Below are positions 32,869-42,461 of a DNA stretch of 64,000 nucleotides, one piece after another. The translations under genes were made by a program, and so were the position numbers. Positions within the stretch are counted from its first letter, which is position 1. Every line of letters begins with the position of its first letter. This stretch comes from Archangium_A sp035910535 (GTDB taxonomy: Bacteria; Myxococcota; Myxococcia; Myxococcales; Myxococcaceae). The notes below the pieces were generated by a model, which was not told the origin of the DNA, searched no databases, and saw nothing but the letters and a program-made list of their open reading frames with translations. The DNA lies in the NCBI GenBank assembly GCA_035910535.1, contig JAMHXF010000032.1, forward strand, positions 124,001 to 188,000, read 5' to 3'.

Positions 32869-34923
32869 CTACGGGCGGTCGCTCCGCGTGCCGCCCACGC
32901 CACCGCTCGTCGTCCAGCCGAAGGTCGACAGCGGCACCGCGCCGAGCCCATAGCTCTCGAGCACCACCCCACCATCAGACCGCGCCGCGGTGATGACGAG
33001 CGCCGACGACGAGAAGCGCGCCTGCTCGACGGCGCCTGAAGCTTCGGGCAACCGACACAGCGCCTTCGACTCGCCGTCGATGAACAACTGCAGAAACGCG
33101 CGCGGGCCGCCGTCACGTTCTTCCCGAATGAGCGCGGCGAAGGTCCCGGCGCGAGGCTCCACGAGCGTCGAGGCCACGATGCGCGCCTCGACGTCATCGC
33201 GCAGCACGCGACCTTCGAAGCGCGTGGCGCCCGACTCGACGTCGACGTTGCGAACCCAGGTCTCACAGCCTGCGTCACAGCGCTCGAAGAAGACGCTCAT
33301 CGTGCCGGCTGAAGCCAGCGTGTGCTGCTCGCGCAGCGCGCCCGCATCAGAGAAGTCGTACGAGACCGCGCTCGCGCCGCCGTCAGCTTCGAAGCGCACG
33401 CGCCCCGAGGCCGGGAAGATGGCCACGCCGTCAGCCGTGAGCAGCAGGTCGCCAGGCGCGCCGGTGACGACGACGTCGCGCCGCGCAACGCCGCCATCGC
33501 CGAGCAGCTCCACGCGCGTCAGCAGCCCGGCGTCGGCGCTCCAGGCGAAGAGCGCATCGCCGCGCACCACGGCAGCGTCGTCATCGACCGCGGCGAGCCA
33601 CTGCAAACCGCCATCGACCCAGGACTGCAGCCCACCGTCGATGGCCAGAAAGACACCTTCACTGCTGAGCGCCCAGCGCGTCTCGCCGACCTGCACCGGC
33701 AACGAATGTCGGAGCACACCCGAAATCGGCGAACGGAGCTCGAGCCCCGCATCCGTCGAGAGCAGCACCCCGGCGATGCTCACGGCCCGAACTTCACGCG
33801 GCGCACCGTCTTCATAGACGTAGGTGAAGCGCTCGAAGCCCGTGCCCGTGTACGAGGTGAGCGCGCAGACCAGGGCCGCGCCCGCGTCGAGCACGCCTGC
33901 GTCGTCGACACCGGCATCATCGAGCCCCGCGTCGTCAGCGCCCGCGTCGACCACTCCGGCGTCGAGCGGCAGCCCGGCGTCTTCCATGCACAACGAAAGG
34001 AACAGGTTCGAGCTCTGCGACGAGAGCGCACCCACCGGAGCGCCCGGGAGCCGCGCTGACCAGTCGGGGTTCCAGTCGGCTTCGTTCACGCGCGAGCAGA
34101 CCTGGTTCTGGCACGTGGCCTCGGGCAGACAGGCGATGGCCGGAGAGCACGGCAGTCCGTCGGGCGTCGGCTCGGTGCGACACATGCCCGACACGCAGAA
34201 GTTCACGCTCACACAGTCGAGCGGGCCGCACGGAGTCAGATCTGCCGCCGGGCCTTCGCCACACCCGGTGCGCGAATCACACGTGGCCACCGTGCACGCC
34301 GCCGTGGGGTTGGGGCACGCGCGAGGTGTATTCACGCAGCCAATCTCCATCGAGCAGGCGTCGTCGGTGCAGAGATCTCCGTCGTCGCAGCGGCGCGCGA
34401 TGCCCAGACATTGCCCGCTGCGACACCGACCCTGCTCGAGGCAGATGCTCGAGGGGTCGCACGGCGCGTCGTCAGGTGACTGCGTCTCGATGCAGCGATC
34501 TTCCTCGAGCGAATAGGTGCTGATGATGCACTCCGCCGACGGCGTACACACCGGGGGCCGCACACCGACGCCGCGCAGCTTCACCTCGGCCGTGAGCTCA
34601 CCGACCGTGAGCGTCAACACGCGCTCCACCGCTTCACTGCCGGCAGCGAACGTGACGGCCACGTCGACCGCATCGCCGCCGGGAACGCTGGCGAGCGGCG
34701 CCACCGAGAACGGGCTCTGCGTCGCGAGCTCCACCTCAATCGACGCGCGCGTCACCGCCACGAGCGTGAGCGGCAACGTCTTCTGCGAGCCCTCGAGCAC
34801 GCGACCGAAGTCGAGCTCCCGGGGCTCCGTGCGCAGGCCGAGTTCAACGGGTTCCACCGGGCCCGGCCGGCAACGGCAGCCGGTGAGCGAGACGAGCATC
34901 AGCAACACCACGCACCGCAGCAT
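32869..34923 (-). CDS. Lipoprotein with Ig-like, Cys-rich and propeller-like regions
   Basis: 684 residues. Lipobox LTGC (Cys16). Residues 30-120 form an Ig-like domain of the choice-of-anchor/ASPM-SPD-2-Hydin sort (LRTEPRELDFGRVLEGSQKTLPL). About 25 cysteines follow in residues 120-285 (e.g. CDDGDLCTDDACSMEIGCVN). A linker of DAG-type repeats (VVDAGADDAGLDDAGVDDAG, about 318-345) leads to about 330 residues of short beta strands, perhaps a propeller-like fold. The DAG linker is a common feature of lipoproteins in this phylum. Converges with the previous gene, 7 bases apart. Function unknown. Confidence 0.75.
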   Translation of the reverse strand: MLRCVVLLMLVSLTGCRCRPGPVEPVELGLRTEPRELDFGRVLEGSQKTLPLTLVAVTRASIEVELATQSPFSVAPLASVPGGDAVDVAVTFAAGSEAVERVLTLTVGELTAEVKLRGVGVRPPVCTPSAECIISTYSLEEDRCIETQSPDDAPCDPSSICLEQGRCRSGQCLGIARRCDDGDLCTDDACSMEIGCVNTPRACPNPTAACTVATCDSRTGCGEGPAADLTPCGPLDCVSVNFCVSGMCRTEPTPDGLPCSPAIACLPEATCQNQVCSRVNEADWNPDWSARLPGAPVGALSSQSSNLFLSLCMEDAGLPLDAGVVDAGADDAGLDDAGVDDAGVLDAGAALVCALTSYTGTGFERFTYVYEDGAPREVRAVSIAGVLLSTDAGLELRSPISGVLRHSLPVQVGETRWALSSEGVFLAIDGGLQSWVDGGLQWLAAVDDDAAVVRGDALFAWSADAGLLTRVELLGDGGVARRDVVVTGAPGDLLLTADGVAIFPASGRVRFEADGGASAVSYDFSDAGALREQHTLASAGTMSVFFERCDAGCETWVRNVDVESGATRFEGRVLRDDVEARIVASTLVEPRAGTFAALIREERDGGPRAFLQLFIDGESKALCRLPEASGAVEQARFSSSALVITAARSDGGVVLESYGLGAVPLSTFGWTTSGGVGGTRSDRP

Positions 34924-34939
34924 GTGCGCGAATGTGCCC

Positions 34940-35548
34940 TTACGAGGCGCGTCGGCGCCAGAGCCATCGCGCGCAAAAGCCGAGCACGATGACGCCCAAC
35001 AAGATGAACGAGGCCGTCCGGAAACGGCTGAAGAACGTGGCGAGCTGCTCGGCGTTGTCGCCGATGGTGACGCCCACGAAAATCAGCAGCGCGTTGAACA
35101 CCGCCGCCGAAACCGCGCCGAGGCCCACCGTCTTCACGAACGAGACGTCGGCGGCACCGGCGGCGAGAAACACCACGGAGCGGAAGCTCGGCAAGAACCG
35201 GTTGAGCAACAGCAGCGACGTCGAACGCCGGCGCATGAGGTCTTGAACCTTGCGCACCTGCTCGACCTCGAAGCCGAAGACCTTCGTGCCGTCGGCGGCG
35301 TCTTTGGTGCGCGCGCCGAGGCTCCGGCCTACGCGCCACATCGCCGCGAGGCCCACCACGCTGCCCAGCGTCAACACCACGTGCAGCAACAGCACCGAGC
35401 GCTCTTCACGCCCCGCCCACGCGCCACCGATGACCGTGACCGTGTCTCCAGGGAAGGGAGGGAACACGTACTCGATGAGCGCCGCGAGCCCGAGAATCGG
35501 GTAGCCCCAGGCGCCCAGCGTTCTCAAGAATGCGTCGAAGGCCTCCAT
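34940..35548 (-). CDS. DedA-family membrane protein
   Basis: 202 residues, four to five hydrophobic segments. The diagnostic EYVFPPFPGDTV motif (about residues 26-37) and a later NRFLPSFRSVVFLAAG segment (about 117-132), carrying the conserved R-x2-P-x2-R arginines, place it in the DedA group. Family members act in undecaprenyl-phosphate or phospholipid flipping and maintenance of the proton-motive force. It sits between the lipoprotein gene (16 bases) and the TolC-type gene (23 bases), on the same strand as both, and may be the last gene of the efflux operon or a separate one. Confidence 0.88.
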   Translation of the reverse strand: MEAFDAFLRTLGAWGYPILGLAALIEYVFPPFPGDTVTVIGGAWAGREERSVLLLHVVLTLGSVVGLAAMWRVGRSLGARTKDAADGTKVFGFEVEQVRKVQDLMRRRSTSLLLLNRFLPSFRSVVFLAAGAADVSFVKTVGLGAVSAAVFNALLIFVGVTIGDNAEQLATFFSRFRTASFILLGVIVLGFCARWLWRRRAS

Positions 35549-35571
35549 CGCGGGCGCGACTGTAGGTGACT

Positions 35572-36822
35572 TCAGGGCTTCGGAAAGGCACCGCTGGCGA
35601 CGAGGAGATCCAGCCTCGCCTGTCGCGCGCTGTCTTCAGCCAACGCGGCCTGCAGCTTCGCGTCGCGCGCGCGGCGCTCAGCGTCAATGACCTCGAGGTT
35701 CGTCGTCGCGCCGGCCTTGTACGCCACCGTCGAGAGCTCCAACGCCTCCGTGGCCTCGCTCGCCGAGTCACGCGCGCGCTTCATCGCTTCATCGGCGTGC
35801 GTCACCTGCTGAAACGCGCTGCGCACCTCACTGCGCGCCACGCGGAGCTGCGCCTCGAGCTGCGCGTCGGCCGTCTTCGCCAGCGCGCGACGCTCCTTCG
35901 CCTGGCCGTAGCGCAGCCCGCCGTCATACAGCGGCACCTGCAGCACCACGTTGAGCTGCCAACCCGTGAGCGGCTGCGTGAGCGAAGGCGGGTTTTGGTA
36001 GAACGGCTGGAACACCGCGCTGAGCAACGGCACGTAGTCCATCCAATCGAGCTGCGTCGCGTCGCGCGCGGTCTGGTGGCGAACCCGCGCGGCCTTCACG
36101 TCGAGGCGATTCGACTCGAGCCCCTCCATCGCCTGGTCTGCATCAGGAGGCGCGTTGAACTCCGGCTCCGAGGCCACGACGTCGAGCGGCCCGTCGGTGC
36201 CGGTCACCACACCCAACGCCTCCTGCGCGCGCACCAGTTCGCCGAGCGCCGTCTCGAGCTGCGTCGCGCTCACCGAGAACTCCTGCGCCGCGCGGAGCTC
36301 GTCGAGGCGCGTGCCCACGCCGCCCTCGAACCGTTCACGTGCGTAGTCGAGGTGCGCCTTCGCCGCGTCACGCGCAGACGTCGCCGCCGAGATGACGCGC
36401 TGCTGCGCCAACACCGCCAACCACGCGCGCGCCGCGAGCAACGCGACCTGTCGCTTCACGTCGTCGGCCGTGGCCCGCGCAGCGTCGGCCCCCTTCGACG
36501 CGCGAATCCACTGCGCCCAACGCGGCGTGGCGATGAGCGGCGCGCCGACCTGAACGTTGGCCGAGAGCTGCTCTTTGCCGAGCACCAGGCGGTCGGCCAG
36601 GCGTCGATCATCATCGAGGCGCGTGAACGTGCCGGTCCCGCCGAGCGTCGGGAGTGACGGCGCGCGCGCCTGCTCCATCAACGCCAGCGCACGCGCCGCG
36701 TCCTGCTCAGCGACGCGCATCGACGGGTTCTGCTGCAACGCGCGCTGCACCGCCTCTTCGAAGCCGATGGGCTGCGGCGCCGGGCTCGCCGCGAGCAACA
36801 ACGCGAGAATGGGCTCAACCAT
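35572..36822 (-). CDS. TolC-family outer-membrane efflux protein
   Basis: 416 residues with a short signal-like N-terminus (EPILALLLAASPA). Two repeats of the OEP coiled-coil plus barrel fold are visible, the first starting FEEAVQRALQQNPSMRVAEQDAARALALMEQARAP and the second near DVKAARVRHQTARDA. Helical hairpins rich in Ala, Gln and Arg alternate with short strand pairs. This is the outer-membrane duct of a tripartite efflux pump. The first 8 bases overlap the RND transporter gene, and all three pump genes are in one operon. Confidence 0.88.
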   Translation of the reverse strand: MVEPILALLLAASPAPQPIGFEEAVQRALQQNPSMRVAEQDAARALALMEQARAPSLPTLGGTGTFTRLDDDRRLADRLVLGKEQLSANVQVGAPLIATPRWAQWIRASKGADAARATADDVKRQVALLAARAWLAVLAQQRVISAATSARDAAKAHLDYARERFEGGVGTRLDELRAAQEFSVSATQLETALGELVRAQEALGVVTGTDGPLDVVASEPEFNAPPDADQAMEGLESNRLDVKAARVRHQTARDATQLDWMDYVPLLSAVFQPFYQNPPSLTQPLTGWQLNVVLQVPLYDGGLRYGQAKERRALAKTADAQLEAQLRVARSEVRSAFQQVTHADEAMKRARDSASEATEALELSTVAYKAGATTNLEVIDAERRARDAKLQAALAEDSARQARLDLLVASGAFPKP

Positions 36823-39800
36823 GGGTGACCTCCGCGTGCGTCGGTGCGTCGTCTTCGGGGTCTTCTGGCGTGCGTCGCGCGAAGCGGTCGAGCCACGTGT
36901 AGACCACCGGCACGAAGAACAACGTGAGCCCCGTTGAAACGCCGAGCCCGCCGATGACGGCGCGCGCGAGCGGCAGGTTGGTCTCGCTGCCTTCGCCGAT
37001 GCCCAACGCCATGGGAATGAGGCCCACGAGCGTGGCGATGGTCGTCATCAGAATCGGGCGGAGCCGCGTACGGCCTGCTTCGACCGTCGCGTCGTGCAGC
37101 GACTTGCCGCGGCGCCGCAGCACGTTCGCGAAGTCGACCAGCAAGACGCCATTCGAGACCACGATGCCAATCATCATGATGATGCCCATGAAGCTGTTCA
37201 CCGACAGCGACGTGCCCGTGGCCCACAACATCAACGCCACGCCGGCCACGCCGAGCGGCACGCTGAACATGATGACCAACGGGTCGACCAGCGAGCGGAA
37301 CTGCGAGGCGAGCACCATGTAGACGAGCGCAATGGCGAGCAGCACCGACAAGCCGAGCCCCGCGAAGGCCTCTTTCTGCGCAGCCGCCTGACCGCCGAGC
37401 CGCACCGTGAAGCCGTCGGGCGGCGGCATGTCATCGAGAATCGACTGCACCGCCGCCGCTGCGCTGCCGAGGTCTTGCCCGGGGCCGACGTTCGCCGTCA
37501 CGTCGACGATGCGCTGCAGGTACTTGCGCGTGATGGTGACCGGGCCGCTCGAGCGCGAGACCTGCGCGACCGTGTCGAGCGAGACCACCCGGCCCTGCGG
37601 CGTGCGCAGCTGCGCCTGCTTCAGCGCGTCGACGTCGCCACGAAAGCGGTCTTGCGCGCGCACGTTGATGTCGTACTCGTTGCCCGTCTTCGGGTCGGTC
37701 CACGGAATGGGCGCGAACTGCGTGTTGCCCACCAAGGTCGCGAGCACCGTCTGCGCGATGGTCTGCTGTGAAATGCCAAGCACACCGGCCTTCTCGCGAT
37801 CGACGTTCACGTCGAACTGCGGGTAGTTCTCTTCGCGGCTGATCTGCACGTCGGTCAGCAAGGGGCCTCCGCTCTGCGCCGAGAGGCCTCGCATGCGCTC
37901 TTGCAGCGCGCGCGCGTAGTCCTGCGCCTGATCGACCTCGTAGCCGAGGATCTCCACGTCGATGGGCGCCGCAGAGCCGAAGTTCAAGATGCGCTTCACG
38001 ATGCCGCCGGTCGAAAAGAAGACCTGCACGCCGGGCAACGACTCGCCGAGGGTCGAGCGCACCTTCTCGCTGGCCTTGAGGTCGGAGAGCTCGCGCTGCG
38101 TACGCGGCACGAGGTTCACGTTCACGTTGCCGGCGTGAGGCCCGCTGTTGCCGCCGAAGAGCCCGCCGCGCCCCGCAGGCAACCCGGAGCTGGAGATCAT
38201 CGTCGTGACCACGCCTTTGTCCTCGGCAGTCAGACCCAGCGCTTTTCGAATCGCGTTCTCGACGACGATGGCCGTCTCTTCAGTCTTCGTGGAGCGCGTG
38301 CCGATGGGCGTGCGGAAGTTGACCGAGAACTGCGCTTCGTCAGTCTCGGGGAAGAACTCCGTGCCGATGCGCGAGAAGAGCGACACCGAGGCCACGAAGA
38401 AAACCAGAATCGCCGCGACCGTCTTCACGCGGTGTCGCAGCACCACCTCGAGCGCGCGCGCGTAAGCGTGATCCAACGCGTCCAGCGCTTTCGTGATGCG
38501 ACCTCCGATTCCCTTCGGTGGCGCGCCGTGTGAGTCGAGCCACATCAGACACAGCAGCGGCGTCACCGTGCGTGACACGAAGAAGCTCATGATGAGCGCG
38601 AAGCTGATGGTGAGCGCGAGCGGGATGAACAAGTTGCGCGCCACGCCCTGAAGAAACAGCACGGGGAAGAACACGACGATGGTGGTGATGGTCGAGACGA
38701 GAATCGGCATCGCCACTTCCTGCGCGGCGTTGATGACGGCGTTGCGGCGCGACTGCCCCATCGCGAGGTGACGATGAATGTTCTCGAGCTCCACGATGGA
38801 GTCGTCGACGAGGCGACCGACGCCCAGCGCCAGCCCTCCGAGCGTGAAGATGTTGAGCGTCTGCCCGGTGAAATACAGCAGCGTGAACGTCGAGATGACC
38901 GAGAGCGGAATGGCCACCGCCACGATGCCCGTCGCGCGCAACGACACGAGGAAGATGAGGATGATGAGGATCGCGAACAGGCCGCCCTGCAGCGCTTCGT
39001 GCTGCAGCGACGAGACCGCGGCGCGAATGTACTTCGACTGGTCGAAGCTCACCTGCACCTGCACGTCGGCGGGCACGCCGCGGAGGTTCGGCAACAGCTC
39101 CCGCACCGCGTCGACCACCGCGATGGTGTTGGCCGTCGGCTGCTTGAGCACGCGCAGGTACACGCCGCGCGCGCCGTTGACGCGGACGATTTCAGTCTGG
39201 TCTGCCGTGCCGTCTGCGACCTGCGCCACGTCACCGACGCGCACGACGCGCCCGTCCGCCGTCGCCGAACCGACCACCACGTTGCGGAGCTCGTCGAGCG
39301 TCTCGACCTGCGTGTTGGTGAAGACGTTGTAGTCGCGCTGCTCGGTGCGCAGGCTCCCCGAAGGCATCAACAGGTTCGAGGTGCGCACCGAGCCGATGAG
39401 GTCGAGCATCGAGAGCTCGCGCGCCCGGAGCGCGTTCACGTCGGCCAGCACCTGCAGCTCGCGTTGCTTGCCACCACCGGGCGTCGCGCTCGCCACGCCG
39501 GGCACGCGCTCCAGCTGCGGCTCGATGATGTTGTACGCGAGATCATAGAGCTGCTTCTCGTCGAGCGTGTTCGACGTCACCGCGATCTGCACCACGGGGA
39601 TGTTGGTGATGTCGAACTTGAGCGTGAGCGGCTGGCCGATGCCCGGCGGCAGCGCGTTGAGGATCTGCCCGACGCGCTGCTGCACCTCGAACTGCGCTGA
39701 ATCGAGGTTGGTGCCGTACTGGAACCACACCGTCACCAGAGACGTGCCCTGCTTGCTCGTCGACTCGACGCGATCGACCCCCGGCGCTGCGCTGACCGCG

Positions 39801-40006
39801 CGCTCGATGGGCTGCGTGATGGCCTTCTCGACGTCTTCAGGGCCCGCGCCTGAATAGAAGGTCGCGATGCGCACGTTGGGAATGTCGATGGCCGGAAAGA
39901 GGTCGACCGACAAGCGCTGCAGCGACACCGCGCCCAGGACAATCGACATCAACGACATCATCAAGATGAGGACGGGGTTCCTCAACGCGAGGCGAGTGAG
40001 CCACAT
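36815..40006 (-). CDS. RND-family efflux transporter (HAE1-type permease)
   Basis: 1063 residues, the usual length. Opening MWLTRLALRNPVLILMMSLM gives TM1; the GxDxxP-like pore and porter segments follow. The proton-relay pair in TM4 is seen as GVGRLVDDSIVELENIHRH (about residues 388-406), and FISRTV/FVSRTVTPLLCLMW marks TM6. Two large porter/docking loops with the usual repeats and twelve membrane segments are present. It pumps lipophilic or amphipathic compounds across the envelope, using the adaptor at 40025 and the TolC-type duct at 35572. The 18-base spacing to the adaptor gene and 8-base overlap with the duct gene fit one transcript. Confidence 0.95.
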   Translation of the reverse strand: MWLTRLALRNPVLILMMSLMSIVLGAVSLQRLSVDLFPAIDIPNVRIATFYSGAGPEDVEKAITQPIERAVSAAPGVDRVESTSKQGTSLVTVWFQYGTNLDSAQFEVQQRVGQILNALPPGIGQPLTLKFDITNIPVVQIAVTSNTLDEKQLYDLAYNIIEPQLERVPGVASATPGGGKQRELQVLADVNALRARELSMLDLIGSVRTSNLLMPSGSLRTEQRDYNVFTNTQVETLDELRNVVVGSATADGRVVRVGDVAQVADGTADQTEIVRVNGARGVYLRVLKQPTANTIAVVDAVRELLPNLRGVPADVQVQVSFDQSKYIRAAVSSLQHEALQGGLFAILIILIFLVSLRATGIVAVAIPLSVISTFTLLYFTGQTLNIFTLGGLALGVGRLVDDSIVELENIHRHLAMGQSRRNAVINAAQEVAMPILVSTITTIVVFFPVLFLQGVARNLFIPLALTISFALIMSFFVSRTVTPLLCLMWLDSHGAPPKGIGGRITKALDALDHAYARALEVVLRHRVKTVAAILVFFVASVSLFSRIGTEFFPETDEAQFSVNFRTPIGTRSTKTEETAIVVENAIRKALGLTAEDKGVVTTMISSSGLPAGRGGLFGGNSGPHAGNVNVNLVPRTQRELSDLKASEKVRSTLGESLPGVQVFFSTGGIVKRILNFGSAAPIDVEILGYEVDQAQDYARALQERMRGLSAQSGGPLLTDVQISREENYPQFDVNVDREKAGVLGISQQTIAQTVLATLVGNTQFAPIPWTDPKTGNEYDINVRAQDRFRGDVDALKQAQLRTPQGRVVSLDTVAQVSRSSGPVTITRKYLQRIVDVTANVGPGQDLGSAAAAVQSILDDMPPPDGFTVRLGGQAAAQKEAFAGLGLSVLLAIALVYMVLASQFRSLVDPLVIMFSVPLGVAGVALMLWATGTSLSVNSFMGIIMMIGIVVSNGVLLVDFANVLRRRGKSLHDATVEAGRTRLRPILMTTIATLVGLIPMALGIGEGSETNLPLARAVIGGLGVSTGLTLFFVPVVYTWLDRFARRTPEDPEDDAPTHAEVTHG

Positions 40007-40024
40007 GGTGAATTTCTCCTCCGC

Positions 40025-41110
40025 CTACGGAGCTGTGCCCGCGTCTCTCGACGACGGCACGCGCACCTTCGCGCCGTCAGCCAGACCATCGAGCCCCTTG
40101 AGCACCACGCTCGCGCCGGGCTGCAGGCCTTCGAGAATCTCGAGCTGCTCGTCGAGCTCTTCGCCCACCTTCACCTCACGGCGGCGCGCGACGTCACCCT
40201 CCAGCACCCACACGAAGGCGCGCCCTTCAGAGAGCTGCACGGCTTCAACCGGCATCACCAACGCACCGGGGTGACGGTCGAGCTCGAGCTCCGCGCGGCC
40301 GTACATGCCCGGGCGCAACGCGCGGTCGGGGTTCGGCAGGTGCACCTCGGCGTCGAGCGTGCGCGTGAGCGGGTCGAACGAGGGCGCGAGCCGCTCAACA
40401 CGACCTTCGAACACGCGCTCGGTGATGGCGTCGAAGCGCACGCGCGCCGTCTGCCCCACCTTCACCGCCTGCGCCTGCCGCTCGTTGACGCTGATGAACA
40501 CGCGCACGGTGTCGAGCCGCGCGATGGTCAGCACCGCGCCCGTCGCTGGCCCCACGATGGCGCCCGGGTCGAGGCGGCGCACGACGACGACGCCCTCGAA
40601 CGGAGCCTCCAGCTTCGTCTCGCCCAGCCGCGTCGCGAACACGCCCAGCTGCGACTGCGCTGCCGACAGCTGCGCGTCACTCGTGGCCGCTGCGCTGGTG
40701 GCGTTCTGAAGCTCTTGCTGCGAGACGAGGCCCCGGGGCGCCAGCGCCTGCGCGCGCTCGAGGTTCGCCTTCGCCAACGCGCTCGCGGCCTGCGCCTGCC
40801 CGACCGCGCTGCGCGCCGCGCTCAGCTGGTCCGGGAGATCCGACGGGCGCACCGTGGCCAACAGCTGCCCCTTCTTCACCACGTCACCGCGGTCGACGAG
40901 CACGGTGTCGAGATAGCCGACGGTCTTCGAGCCCACGTCAGCCTGCGCGATGGGGCGAACGTCGACCGGCGCGCGAAACAGCACCGGCAGGTCCTTCACC
41001 AGCACCGGCGCCGCGACGACCAGCGGCGGAGGCCGCACCTTGTTGGCCGCCGGCTTCCCTCCGCAGCCCGCGAGAAAGACCAGCAAAACCACCAGACCAG
41101 AGGAGCGCAT
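40025..41110 (-). CDS. RND efflux periplasmic adaptor (membrane-fusion lipoprotein)
   Basis: 361 residues from the Met at 41110; an open frame extends to 41197 but the signal begins only here. Lipobox FLAGC gives a lipid anchor in the inner membrane. The order is biotinyl-lipoyl half (VGSKTVGYLDTVLVDRGDVVKKGQLLATV), a helical hairpin (DQLSAARSAVGQAQAASALAKANLERAQAL...), then the second lipoyl half (LEAPFEGVVVVRRLDPGAIV) and the beta-barrel/MP domains. It bridges the RND pump and the TolC duct. First gene of the three-gene pump operon, divergent from the MarR-type regulator. Confidence 0.92.
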   Translation of the reverse strand: MRSSGLVVLLVFLAGCGGKPAANKVRPPPLVVAAPVLVKDLPVLFRAPVDVRPIAQADVGSKTVGYLDTVLVDRGDVVKKGQLLATVRPSDLPDQLSAARSAVGQAQAASALAKANLERAQALAPRGLVSQQELQNATSAAATSDAQLSAAQSQLGVFATRLGETKLEAPFEGVVVVRRLDPGAIVGPATGAVLTIARLDTVRVFISVNERQAQAVKVGQTARVRFDAITERVFEGRVERLAPSFDPLTRTLDAEVHLPNPDRALRPGMYGRAELELDRHPGALVMPVEAVQLSEGRAFVWVLEGDVARRREVKVGEELDEQLEILEGLQPGASVVLKGLDGLADGAKVRVPSSRDAGTAP

Positions 41111-41144
41111 CGGGCAGCGACCTAAGCACGTCACTTGAATCTGG

Positions 41145-41169
41145 CAATCGTTGACCCTGACAATGGTTG
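41145..41169. promoter_or_regulatory. Candidate operator: two 9-bp direct repeats between the pump operon and the MarR gene
   Basis: CAATCGTTG at 41145-41153 and CAATGGTTG at 41161-41169 are spaced 16 bases start to start, about one and a half helical turns. They lie in the divergent space between the two starts. This is where a MarR-type repressor would normally bind; the binding itself is inferred. Confidence 0.35.
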
Positions 41170-41208
41170 CTTGAAACACGCATTGAACCTGAGGCAACCT
41201 GCGTCGCC

Positions 41209-41661
41209 TTGGCGCCCTCCCGCGAAAGACTCGACCGCACCGAAGTGCTCGCGCGCGCCGTCGGCCGGCTACGCCGCGCGATGCTGGGCAACGCAGCCAA
41301 AGCGCTCACCAGACAGCGCACGTTGCTCGTGCACTGGCAGTTGATCTCCGGCATCGCCTACGACGGGCTGCATTCTCAAGTCGCGCTCGCGGAGCGCGTG
41401 TCGCTCGACCCCGCGAGCACGTCTCGAGCGCTGTCCCAACTCGAAGACGCCGGGCTCGTTCGCCGCGAGCGCAACCACGAAGACCGACGACAGGTCAGCG
41501 TCAACCTCACGCCGGCAGGCCGCCGTTGGTACGCGCGCGTTCGCCTCGACGTGATGAGCGAACTCGAGCCGGTGTTCTCGAACCTGACGCAGGCTGAGGC
41601 GCGGCAGCTCGAGGCGCTGTTGCTCAAGCTCACGCCGGTGCCCGCGCGCTACTCGTCGTAG
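41209..41661 (+). CDS. MarR-family transcriptional regulator
   Basis: About 150 residues from the TTG at 41209; the frame is open from the TTG at 41167, but that codon lies inside the candidate operator and no ribosome site precedes it, so the exact start is uncertain. The winged helix is clear: SQVALAERVSLDPASTSRALSQLEDAGLVRRERNHEDRRQVSVNLTPAGRRW, with the DR-x2 wing. Divergent from the efflux operon, so it is probably its repressor, released by pump substrates. Its 3' end overlaps the convergent TPR gene by 13 bases. Confidence 0.88.
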   Translation: MAPSRERLDRTEVLARAVGRLRRAMLGNAAKALTRQRTLLVHWQLISGIAYDGLHSQVALAERVSLDPASTSRALSQLEDAGLVRRERNHEDRRQVSVNLTPAGRRWYARVRLDVMSELEPVFSNLTQAEARQLEALLLKLTPVPARYSS

Positions 41662-42458
41662 TCGTTCGGGTCTTGCAGAGACGGGTCGCTGTAGCTGTCT
41701 TGAAAGCGGTGCCCCCACTGCGTCAGCCTCGGCACGACCACGGTGCCGAAGAACGTGACGCAGAGAATCAGAATGAGCAGGTACGCCGCCGGCCGCGAGG
41801 GGCGCGCGCGCCACGCCCAGAAGCGCTCCTTTCGGCGCTGAAACCGCGGAGCGGCGACGAACTCGCCCCAGGCCTCGTCACGCAGCAGCGCCGCCGGTGC
41901 GTCGTCACCCGTCGCCTTCATCGCGCGCGCGAGCAACACGCGCCCCATCACCGTGCCGCTGCGAAGTTGCACGAGGCGCTGCAACGCCTCGCGGGCGCCC
42001 GTCGCGTCGCCGCGCTGCAGCCGGTACTTGCCGCGAATCAGAAACACCTCGCCGACGCGGAACCCGGGGCTCAACTCTTCGGCGTGCGCGAGCAGCTTCT
42101 CGCCCTGCTCGACGTAGCCCGCCTGAAGACAGGCCTCGCCCATCGCCACCACGGTCTGCACGTCGTCATCACCGCGCTCGAAGTTGGGCCGCAGCACGTC
42201 GACGGCCTGCTTGCCCTTGCCGCGCGCCACGTAGAGCTCCGCGAGCTCGAGGCGCGCGCGACCGTCGTGCGGGTTGGTCAGCAACACGCGCTCCAACGTG
42301 CCTTCGCGACGCCAGCGTTGCACCCAGCGCACCGGGTCGGGAAACACGCCGAACGTGAAGCGGTCGAAGACCAACCAGAAGACAATCAACGCCACCGCAG
42401 AGCCCAGCGGGCTCCCGGTGATGGCCGTCAAGATGATCCACTGAAAGTAGCCGGCCAT
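41649..42458 (-). CDS. TPR-containing membrane protein
   Basis: 269 residues. A membrane segment at each end (about residues 8-32 and 225-248) encloses a soluble region with three to four tetratricopeptide-like units (ARLELAELYVARGKGKQAVDVL, MGEACLQAGYVEQGEKLLAHAE, IRGKYRLQRGDATGAREALQRL). These TPR-like helices suggest a scaffold for protein contacts. The tail is acidic. The soluble part is cytoplasmic or periplasmic depending on orientation; positive residues after the first helix suggest cytoplasmic. It is the third gene in a minus-strand unit with the coiled-coil gene and hemW (3-base gaps). Confidence 0.7.
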   Translation of the reverse strand: MAGYFQWIILTAITGSPLGSAVALIVFWLVFDRFTFGVFPDPVRWVQRWRREGTLERVLLTNPHDGRARLELAELYVARGKGKQAVDVLRPNFERGDDDVQTVVAMGEACLQAGYVEQGEKLLAHAEELSPGFRVGEVFLIRGKYRLQRGDATGAREALQRLVQLRSGTVMGRVLLARAMKATGDDAPAALLRDEAWGEFVAAPRFQRRKERFWAWRARPSRPAAYLLILILCVTFFGTVVVPRLTQWGHRFQDSYSDPSLQDPNDYDE

Positions 42459-42461
42459 CGA

